Part shown: positions 5,895 through 10,700 of the stretch, piece after piece
Numbering within the stretch: position 1 is the first letter of the stretch
Layout: each line of letters opens with the position of its first letter
Origin: Pavlovales sp. CCMP2436
Taxonomy: Eukaryota; Haptophyta; Pavlovophyceae; Pavlovales
Assembly (NCBI GenBank): GCA_026770615.1
Contig: MU631433.1
Span: forward strand, 232,011 to 242,710
Direction: 5' to 3'
DNA length: 10,700 bases
Translations under genes and position numbers: made by a program
Notes under the pieces: model-generated
Database searches by the model: none
Seen by the model: only the letters and a program-made list of their open reading frames with translations
Told to the model about the DNA's origin: nothing

Positions 5895-6398
5895 TCAGCG
5901 CGAAGGGCGCGACGGGTCGAAGTACGGCTGCGTCTCGTCGGCGTTCAATACCGCGACCTTGGACAGCTTGGCGATCTTGCCGCCCAACCGGTTGACAGCG
6001 GCACGGCGCGCAAGGAGCGACATGATCACCACCTTGATCTCCTTGCGGGTGACGGCCTGGTCGCCCAGCCCCTTAAAGCGGATGTTGAGCGCGAGCATCT
6101 CCTCCTCTTGCACGGTCAGGAACGAGCGCGTGTCGTTCGTCTTGCGGACATCACGAGAATTCGCCGCGAGCCGCTGAATCGTCGTGCGCTTCACGAGCGG
6201 AAAGCGCTTAAAGCCGTCCGCGTTCTGCAGTTTGAGCACGCGATCGAGCGCGCCATACTGCCTTTCGTCGGTCTGGATGAGCGCGAGCGCCACGCCTTAC
6301 TGCGCATCTGCCTCGCGCTTGTTGGCCTTGTTGAGCTCCATCTCCGCCTTGCTCTTCGGCTTGGCGATGCAGCTCGCGATGCCGAGCTGGACGCGCAT
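5895..6398 (-). pseudogene. pogo-like transposase N-terminal fragment (Psq / CENP-B-type HTH), interrupted
   Basis: Reading minus from ATG 6396-6398, codons run MRVQLGIASCIAKPK then KAEMELNKANKREADAQ, hit TAA at 6297-6299 (codon 34), then continue in frame to TGA at 5895-5897. The second part reads IQTDERQYGALDRVLKLQ, then KRTTIQRLAANSRDV (helix-turn-helix of Psq type), then SFLTVQEEEMLALNIRFK and DQAVTRKEIKVVIMSLL, the pattern of the second, Tc5/CENP-B-type DNA-binding domain that precedes the DDE catalytic core in pogo/Tigger transposases. It ends DETQPYFDPSRPSR without any DDE core, so it is DNA-binding only. The stop lies in an otherwise intact frame. It sits inside terminal repeats typical of such transposons. 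Domestication as a host DNA-binding gene is unlikely given the stop and the truncation. The overlapping plus-strand frame (5877-6518) is a shadow. Confidence 0.6.
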
Positions 6399-6574
6399 GC
6401 TCGTGACCTTGCGCACACCCGCGCTCGTGCCCGCAGGCGCGCTCAGGCGCGCTCCCAGGTGCGCCCCCGAGGCGGCTCGCTAAGCGTCGGACCCATCGGC
6501 GACGACCTAGCGGGCTAGGACGGGTTTGCGGTGTTTTTATTGGGAGACCTTAGAGCACGAATGTTCCTGGTGTA

Positions 6575-6741
6575 CAGGGGATCGCGGGCAATAAGAACGG
6601 CGCTTTTTGAGTCTGAGGCTGAGTTTCTTAGCAAATTACATACAAACAAATGTTAAATTTTGGTTAAAATTACTATTGAAGGGCAAAGAAACGAGGCTCA
6701 GTTTCTTAACACGACGGTTTCTTATTGCCCGCGATCCCCTG
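6575..6741. mobile_element. MITE, family A copy 2 (best preserved)
   Basis: A 167-bp element with perfect inverted termini, CAGGGGATCGCGGGCAATAA plus GAA on the left and its complement on the right, flanked by TA (6573-6574, 6742-6743). The interior shares GAGTTTCTTAGCAAATTAC and CTCAGTTTCTTAACACGA with copy 1. It lies about 180 bp upstream of the transposase fragment and inside the right end of family B. Confidence 0.9.
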
Positions 6742-6746
6742 TATTA

Positions 6747-6794
6747 AGAATCCAGCCCATTATACCCCCCAGTCCATTTTACCCCCCCATACTG
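6747..6794 (-). repeat. family B right terminus, tandem G-run motif
   Basis: In reverse complement this reads CAGTATGGGGGGGTAAAATGG then GGGGGTATAATGGGCTGGA: two adjacent versions of a G-run, TA-A-ATGG(G/A)CTGG unit. The second is identical to 5438-5456. Confidence 0.7.
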
Positions 6795-6809
6795 TACATA
6801 TGTAATCAT

Positions 6810-7464
6810 CTAATATTTATAATGACGTGCGCTAATGCGCAGCTCACCTAAGGTGGATGTGGTTCTTGGTGGTTGTCTGTCGAGGGTGAGTGGTTTGGTT
6901 GCTCGGAAGTGTGATCCGATGTCGGTGTGTATGACGCGTGTGGGGATTTGTTCCGTGCCTATTGATCTGGGTGTGTTTAGCAGTATGATTAGGGAGTATA
7001 GGTGTAGTCTCTTTATGCCCGGTGGTGGTGGTGGCGCCCATTGGCAGCTTCCGACTGGTGGCAGAAGATTGGCTGGTTGTGATATGGCAGGGTGTGGGCC
7101 CGCGCGGTGTACTAGCAGTGTTTGGCAGACTTTGTTTCCTGTTGTCAAGTGATGCGTTATTGCTATTTTGATGCGTAGGACGGTGGCTATGCTGCAGAAC
7201 ATGTTCCTGTTTATCCAGGCTATTTTCCTTTTTTTGGTGGTCCATCGACCACGTGCACGTGGTGTCGATATCTCCGTAGGGGTCTGTTGGGTGTTCAGCC
7301 GGCCGCCTGAGTTCCAGGTAGTTTTGGACGATCACCGGTAGCAAGCGGGCGTGGGCTATGGCTTGGCTGCGGAGGGTCGCTGCCGCTTGTGGATGGCCCG
7401 CACCGTGGCCGTTTATTCCTAGGGCGGCGTATAGAAAGCAATTCCCGTCGCGGCAGACGTCCAT
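6810..7464 (-). pseudogene. OTU-type cysteine protease, frameshifted, likely mobile-element encoded
   Basis: Minus strand from ATG 7462-7464: MDVCRDGNCFLYAALG carries the OTU active-site motif DGNC (catalytic Cys at residue 9). TLRSQAIAHARLLP and IVQNYLELRRP follow, then YGDIDTTCTW, where OTU domains have their YL...TWG region. Around 7180-7230 the protein-like frame changes. The following frame reads SIATVLRIKIAIT, then IPTRVIHTDIGSHFRAT near 6910, whose SHF supplies the expected catalytic His. Between them is a Pro-rich insert (APPPPPG). OTU proteases remove ubiquitin, and OTU domains also occur inside several retrotransposon and DNA-transposon families, which fits the A/C-rich, low-complexity neighbours. 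The frameshift argues for a dead copy; a sequencing error or small intron is possible. The continuation of the first frame to 6844 (Thr/His/Asn-rich) is probably out of frame. No neighbouring reverse transcriptase was seen. Confidence 0.6.
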
Positions 7465-7468
7465 GTCC

Positions 7469-7798
7469 TCAAGGTTTATAGTCTTGTAAAATTATTGAAA
7501 CGCTTGTGCCCTCGCTGGTGTCCACAGAATTGTTATGAAGCTCCTGCTTTTTTCTTGGTCGCCTTGGCTGTCGGTTCCTCTCGGGTGCGTTTGCGTTGGG
7601 GGGGGTTGTTGTTGGTTGGTGTGGGGTTGCCTTCCGTTGGTTTGTTGAGTACAGGCCTCTTGGGTGGGTTATTTTCCGGAGTGGGGTTTTCCTGGGCTGC
7701 TCGTCACCGCCTCTTAGGGGGATTTTCCCATGTGGTGGGGTTCTTCTGGGCTGCTCGTTTAGTCGCTCTCTTGTGTGTATTTTAGGCAGCTGTGCGTG
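7469..7798 (-). pseudogene. Pro/Arg-rich repeat-containing frame upstream of the OTU protease
   Basis: An open minus-strand frame of 109 codons between TGA (7799-7801) and TGA (7469-7471) without ATG. It reads QLPKIHTRERLNEQPRRTPP, then HGKIPLRGGDEQPRKTP, then RKITHPRGLYSTNQRK: two clear copies of an 18-residue unit (N/D-EQPR-R/K-TP) and a fading third. A Pro/Thr/Asn stretch, the basic NRQPRRPRKKQE and VDTSEGTSVSIILQDYKP follow. Upstream of the TGA the same frame continues with DVKAFYAKLHKLQQS, so that stop may be secondary. It overlaps the OTU frame by about 16 bases at a different phase. It looks like a disordered nucleic-acid-binding region of the same element. The plus-strand Leu/Val/Gly frames here are shadows of the G/T bias. 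Confidence 0.45.
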
Positions 7799-7861
7799 TC
7801 AACTCTGTTGGAGTTTGTGTAGCTTGGCATAGAAGGCTTTGACATCGTGTGTGTCTGCTAG

Positions 7862-8680
7862 GTTCTTAGGGTTTCATACACTATTAAAGCCTGAGAGCGT
7901 GTATGTAGTTGTCAACTTATACCCATAGCTATTTAATAGTTTTTTTCTTCAAAATAAGCAGGCGCCCCGGGCGCCAATTAAGACCCTCTGAGCTTATGTA
8001 CCAGCCGAGGTTTCGCTGTTGTCGCAGACACTGCAGCTTTTGCTGCCGGCGCTGCCGCTGCACGCTCTCTTTCACGCCGCGAGCGAGTCTATCCCAGAAT
8101 TCATCACCAGGGTAATCAATCCACTGGCGAACTGGGTGGGCAAACCCGGCAAACACTCGAGATCGAGTGATGAGAGCAGCAGTGGTGACGACGATGGGAA
8201 AAGAAACCGGCGGGCCTGACGCGGTGACGGCAACTTTGGCCAGGACTCGGGCACCTTTGGCAACTCAACGATGCAATTTTTTATCAGTGATGGGCCTTCA
8301 GCGCACAGGCGCAGCTGGAGGTACCTGCAGGCACGGCGGACTCACTCGCAAGAGTGACGTCGTTATGAACCGACGATGACGGGTCTCGAGCGGAATAAAT
8401 TATAAATAAAAATACAGTAGTTTCCACCAGGATAGTTCTTCTAATGTCCCCCGACTCGCAGCTCAAAGGCGTACGGGCATGACCAGAGAGGGTCAGCACA
8501 TCGGTCGTCTCATGTGCTATCTTAATCCCCGCGTCGTCTCTCCGCCGCGACATCTCCTCGTCGTAGCTTCGCTCCTTCGCGTACATGCGCATAATTACAA
8601 CAAACATACACGCAAAAACTCCGTAAAGCCTGGGCCGTTCTATCCTGTACTTGCAAGCGCAGGTGCAGCATAGCACGTGG
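7862..8680. other. compositionally distinct block between the two A/C-rich frames
   Basis: Unlike its neighbours this stretch is not G/T-biased. Several frames are open: a plus frame 7992-8219 (see separate entry), a minus frame down to 7929 (YPGDEFWDRLARGVKESV) and a minus frame 8284-8676 (RPRLYGVFACMFVVIMRMY, EMSRRRDDAGIKIAHE). None is convincing enough to name. It may be an insertion that split the OTU-bearing element, but no clean target duplication or terminal repeats were found. Confidence 0.35.
7992..8219 (+). CDS. hypothetical C-terminal exon or fragment
   Basis: After an in-frame TGA (7989-7991) this frame of 75 codons reads AYVPAEVSLLSQTLQLLLP, then SESIPEFITRVINPLANW, then an acidic/basic tail (SRSSDESSSGDDDGKRNRRA) to TGA 8217-8219. 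A hydrophobic N-part with a Ser/Asp/Arg tail is protein-like. No ATG precedes it, so it could be a terminal exon; AATAAA occurs at 8394-8399, 175 bp downstream, where a poly(A) site could lie. A competing minus-strand frame over the same DNA is also open, and no family is recognised. Confidence 0.25.
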   Translation, partial: AYVPAEVSLLSQTLQLLLPALPLHALFHAASESIPEFITRVINPLANWVGKPGKHSRSSDESSSGDDDGKRNRRA

Positions 8681-8784
8681 CTAGGTGTGTGTTGGCTATC
8701 CTATTCCCTGTCTGGGGAAGGGTGTGTTCCCTCTTGGTCTATTCGGTGGTCTTGCTCTGTGTGTTTCGGCCGGTTCTTGTGGTG

Positions 8785-9132
8785 TTATAGGTGTTTGGTG
8801 CTCGATCGCGTGACCCTCTTTTGTTTGGGTGTTGGCGAGGCGTCCTTTTTCCGTTTCTTTCCTGTTGTTGCTGGAGTTGTGGGGTTTATTTGTCCTGGGT
8901 TGTTCCCCGGTTGAGGTATCGTCCTTTTGTTTGTTGTCGTTTGTCCCTTCCCTAAGATTAGGTCTTTGGCTGGCGGGCTATTCCTTGTCGGTTCCTGTTG
9001 TCCCGGCTCAGCGTTTAGTTTTCTTTCCTTTTGTTTCCTGTGGTGGTCTTGAGGGGCGATGCCTGTCTTTTCGTCTCTATTTGTTAAAGGCCCGTTTAAC
9101 GATGGCCCCCAAGCGGGCCTTGTCCCAGGTTT
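8785..9132 (-). pseudogene. start-codon-less A/C-rich frame with nuclear-localisation-like motif
   Basis: A 115-codon minus-strand frame, open from after TGA (9133-9135) to TAA (8785-8787), contains no ATG. It is hydrophilic throughout: NGPLTNRDEKTGIAPQDHH, RKQKERKLNAEPGQQEP, SPPAKDLILGKGQTTTNKR, then NPTTPATTGKKRKKDASPTP and KQKRVTRSSTKHL. The GKKRKK and KQKR clusters look like nuclear-localisation or AT-hook-type basic patches. Composition (Lys, Thr, Pro, Asn, Gln) matches the A/C-rich frame at 7469-7798, so both may be parts of one disordered N-terminal region of the OTU-bearing element. The overlapping plus-strand hydrophobic frames (8651-9191) are shadows of the same G/T bias. No homologue recognised. 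Confidence 0.4.
9083..9100. repeat. 18-bp near-palindrome
   Basis: GTTAAAGGCCCGTTTAAC has perfect 6-bp arms (GTTAAA/TTTAAC) and a near-palindromic GGCCCG centre. It lies within the A/C-rich minus frame. Confidence 0.6.
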
Positions 9133-9206
9133 TCACATATGAGGGGGAATCGGATATTTTTAACACAAGTACTAGTGAAGAAGAACCCTGAACATGCTCC
9201 TAAACC

Positions 9207-9411
9207 CAGAATTTGACGGGGAACGACTTTGATACCACGTTTCGATCCCTGATTCCGAAAGGATTAGGGAGAATAAAGCCTCCAAAGTGAGGTTCGTATT
9301 ATTGGGACGTACAGTGTAAAACTACTATCACTTTGGAAGCCTTTTTTTTGCCATTCCCTTCAGAATTAGGTCTCGGAATGTAAAATTAAAACTATTCCCC
9401 GTCAAATTCTG
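9207..9411. mobile_element. 205-bp foldback (MITE-like) element
   Basis: CAGAATTTGACGGGGAA (9207-9223) is perfectly complementary to TTCCCCGTCAAATTCTG (9395-9411). Further in, AAAGCCTCCAAAGTGA pairs with TCACTTTGGAAGCC and TGATTCCGAAAGGATTAGGG with a diverged partner, so the whole unit can form a long imperfect hairpin. No obvious target-site duplication and no coding frame. Unrelated in sequence to families A and B apart from the initial CAG. Confidence 0.65.
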
Positions 9412-9472
9412 CGTCAAGGGATATCTCCAGGACTCACTATTACTACAACATGGTGAAAAAATTCTTCATATT

Positions 9473-9501
9473 AATTAATACCTGGCTCCAAGGTATTAAT
9501 T
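9473..9501. repeat. perfect 11-bp inverted repeat
   Basis: AATTAATACCT (9473-9483) and AGGTATTAATT (9491-9501) around the 7-base loop GGCTCCA. Confidence 0.8.
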
Positions 9502-9609
9502 CAAAACCTCGGACAATAGGCCCGCTTGGGAGGACGCCCGCATCTGAAGTACTATTTTTTAAAGGCGGTCAACGAGCTGCGCCCGCGATTGTTCTTCAAC
9601 GCAGTTCGG

Positions 9610-9825
9610 CTACGCCGAGTGCGCCCCAGCGAGCCTCGAACGCTCTGCGCGCTCGAGCACGCCCGTGTAGCTGATCTTGTGGCGGTCGAGCCTGCTCTTG
9701 AGTTCCTTGTTCAGCAGCGAAGCCAGGTCCTCCTCCTCCTCCTCCTCCTCAGCCAGGCTCAGACGGACAGCGTCCCCTTGGAGCTGGCAGTCAGCCCGGC
9801 CCGGCGTGGGTCGATGGCAGCACAC
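9610..9825 (-). CDS. possible exon with poly-Glu tract and SAP-like motif
   Basis: On the minus strand a 71-codon frame beginning at GTG has RLSLAEEEEEEEDLASLL (the Glu run encoded by a GAG microsatellite), then NKELKSRLDRHKISYTGVLE, then RAERSRLAGAHSA and TAG. The spacing ELK..L....ISY.GVLE resembles SAP / ARMET C-terminal-like helix-turn-helix motifs (ELK..L...G.S..G..EK.EL), usually about 35 residues long and involved in nucleic-acid or protein contacts. Beyond the TAG the frame continues with PNCVEEQSRAQLVDRL, which also looks like the end of such a motif, so a premature stop or frameshift is likely. No start context supports the GTG; it may be an internal exon. Confidence 0.33.
   Translation of the reverse strand: MCCHRPTPGRADCQLQGDAVRLSLAEEEEEEEDLASLLNKELKSRLDRHKISYTGVLERAERSRLAGAHSA
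9728..9750 (+). repeat. CTC microsatellite (GAG, poly-Glu, on the minus strand)
   Basis: About seven TCC/CTC units. On the minus strand in the frame of the SAP-like exon it encodes a run of Glu. Confidence 0.85.
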
Positions 9826-9845
9826 TGGCGCAGCGCCAGACCTTT

Positions 9846-9878
<33 letters not shown>

Positions 9879-9912
9879 GATTATAATTATTAAAATTATG
9901 ATGATGATGATG
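9846..9912 (+). repeat. AAT and ATG microsatellites
   Basis: About ten AAT units (9846-9876), then interrupted ATT-rich sequence, then five ATG units (9898-9912). GGGTCGATGGCAGC follows, a repeat of the same string at 9808-9821, so the microsatellite is flanked by a 14-bp direct repeat. Confidence 0.85.
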
Positions 9913-10000
9913 GGTCGATGGCAGCGGGGATAGACGTCCTAGTAAGAAATCATTTCCTTTGCACTGGCGAAGCTGATAATTTTTTTATTTGTATACTGTA

Positions 10001-10219
10001 TTAGTATTTGTACAGGCCTTTTTGTTCAAACGATGTTGAGGTTGTTGTTGTTAAGATGCTGCTGGTGATGTTGTTATTGTTAAGATGATGATGATTGCTG
10101 TTCTTGTCAATATCATGATCATGATCATCATGATCATGATCATTGTGATCATAGTTCTCGTCATTATTGTTATTGATGTAAAATTTATTATCGATGGCCC
10201 GTACGCCTTCGGGCTGCAA
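10001..10219. repeat. low-complexity GTT/GAT/ATCATG region
   Basis: GTTGTTGTT, AAGATGATGATG and ATCATGATCATG strings dominate. The minus-strand frame reads as runs of Asn, Asp and His (NNNN, DHDHDDHDHD) and is treated as simple sequence, not a gene. TGATCA palindromes recur between 10110 and 10147. Confidence 0.7.
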
Positions 10220-10260
10220 ATCGGGGGATCTTAAATGAACTGTTATAACAAAAAAAACCT

Positions 10261-10393
10261 AACGCGCGCGCCGCGGCAATTTAAATCTGTCGGTTATGTA
10301 ACGAACTTTTTGCTAAACTTTTTTGCTAGAAGTTGCTGCCATTTATTTTAGTTAGTAGAATTGCGAGAGTTACCGAACGCGCGCGCCGTGGCG
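10261..10393 (+). repeat. 18-bp direct repeat pair at 115-bp distance
   Basis: AACGCGCGCGCCGCGGCA (10261-10278) recurs as AACGCGCGCGCCGTGGCG (10376-10393). The intervening DNA is AT-rich with two TTTTTGCTA copies near 10308 and 10320. No coding evidence. Confidence 0.7.
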
Positions 10394-10451
10394 ATGGCGA
10401 GCTCGGAGGAGGCGCCGGATCCCTGGCGGCGAGCGCGGCAAACGACCTGTA

Positions 10452-10578
10452 CAGGGGATCGCGGGCAATAAGATGGGTGGGAATTTGGGCTGGGGCTCAA
10501 TTTCTTAGCAAACTACATGCAAACAATGGTTACATATAGTCATATATTAGATAAAAGCCCCGCTGTTCTTGGCCCCAC
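10452..10578. mobile_element. MITE family A copy 3, diverged, right end degraded
   Basis: TA then CAGGGGATCGCGGGCAATAA is an exact left terminus. The following AGATGGGTGGGAATTTGGGC resembles family B, and CAATTTCTTAGCAAACTACA returns to family A. The right end (GCTGTTCTTGGCCCCACA near 10562-10578) only loosely resembles the expected terminus. Probably an old copy. Confidence 0.7.
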
Positions 10579-10621
10579 ATAACACAATTGACCCCAACAG
10601 CCAAACTGACGAAAGCTCCCC

Positions 10622-10659
10622 TGATATATGTATATATATACATATATATATATACATAC

Positions 10660-10700
<41 letters not shown>
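10622..10700. repeat. TA / TACA microsatellite at window edge
   Basis: Alternating TA with CATACATA interruptions, running to the end of the window; may continue beyond it. Confidence 0.95.

Larger units (their letters stand above)
5233..6794. mobile_element. decayed TA-target DNA transposon, family B, enclosing a transposase fragment
   Basis: The left end CAGTAAGATGGG continues with a G run then AAATGGGCTGG; the inverted right end reads CAGTATGGGGGGGTAAAATGG. Both are flanked by TA (5231-5232 and 6795-6796). Between them lie a subterminal copy of the G-run/TATAATGGGCTGGA motif (5436-5456), repeated in reverse at the right end (6747-6768), a minus-strand transposase fragment (5895-6398) and a nested family A MITE (6575-6741). 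Length about 1.56 kb including the MITE. CAG-initial termini, TA duplication and a Psq/CENP-B-like transposase together fit the pogo branch of Tc1/mariner. A shorter unit, 5233-5822, is also bounded by CAGTA/TACTG and TA, so the structure may be composite. Confidence 0.55.

Noticed and set aside
5877..6518. 213-codon plus-strand frame
   Set aside because: Arg/Ala/Leu-rich with no recognisable motif; it is the shadow of the minus-strand transposase fragment.
8651..9191. Hydrophobic plus-strand frames resembling membrane proteins
   Set aside because: Their Phe/Leu/Val/Gly/Cys content follows directly from the G/T bias, and the opposite strand gives a more natural hydrophilic frame.
9102..9191. 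Small plus-strand frame MAPKRALSQVFTYEGESD ending SEEEP
   Set aside because: It looks like a plausible N-terminus with good start context, but is only 29 codons, overlaps the minus-strand frame and ends before the foldback element; no support for an independent gene.
6297..9612. In-frame TAA/TAG in protein-like frames (6297-6299, 8785-8787, 9610-9612) hinting at a code where TAR means Gln
   Set aside because: TGA and frameshifts disrupt neighbouring frames equally, the DUF1295-like gene ends plausibly at TAA, and all affected frames lie in apparently decayed elements. Ordinary pseudogene decay is simpler.
10001..10219. Asn/Asp/His-rich minus-strand frame
   Set aside because: Entirely explained by GAT/GTT/ATCATG simple repeats.

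Overview
This window looks like repeat-rich nuclear DNA of a eukaryote, most likely a protist or alga. The basis is a spliced gene end with a GT-AG intron, many decayed TA-target DNA transposons and MITEs, an OTU-protease element remnant of retroelement or transposon type, and abundant CA, TA, AAT, CTC and ATG microsatellites. I found no bacterial-style operon, rRNA, tRNA or CRISPR array. The exact lineage cannot be read from this sequence.

Layout. 1-502 (+) holds the last two visible exons of a DUF1295 / steroid 5-alpha-reductase-like membrane protein, cut off by the left window edge; it is the only gene here that looks intact. 503-4440 is intergenic. It contains a small inverted-repeat element (865-957) whose termini recur four more times, several short coding-like fragments on both strands (around 1081, 1215-1458, 2009-2149, 3663-3848 and 4039-4368), a compact multi-hairpin segment (1781-1901), a perfect 15-bp hairpin (1972-2009), a cluster of CGAAATTTCG palindromes, and a MITE (2624-2789) with TA target duplications. 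4560-5230 is GC-rich and tandemly repeated.

5233-6794 is bounded by TA plus CAGTA termini. It encloses a degraded transposase N-terminal fragment with a Psq / CENP-B-like helix-turn-helix look (minus strand) and a nested MITE (6575-6741). 6810-7860 and 8680-9135 are strongly G/T-rich on the plus strand. Read on the minus strand they are open, hydrophilic and A/C-rich: a nuclear-signal-like segment, a proline/arginine-rich repeat segment, and then an OTU-type cysteine protease carrying DGNC and HF motifs but broken by frameshifts. They may be one disrupted mobile element, split by unrelated sequence at 7862-8680.

9207-9411 is a foldback element. 9610-9825 (-) is a possible SAP-like exon fragment. 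The rest is microsatellite sequence plus a third, diverged MITE copy (10452 to about 10578). No genes are seen to work together as a pathway. The window is best read as one gene tail followed by a mobile-element and gene-fragment graveyard. The most interesting points are the MITE with a matching empty site, the sequence bridge between the two transposon families, the start-codon-less A/C-rich reading frames around the OTU protease, and the unassigned structured segment.
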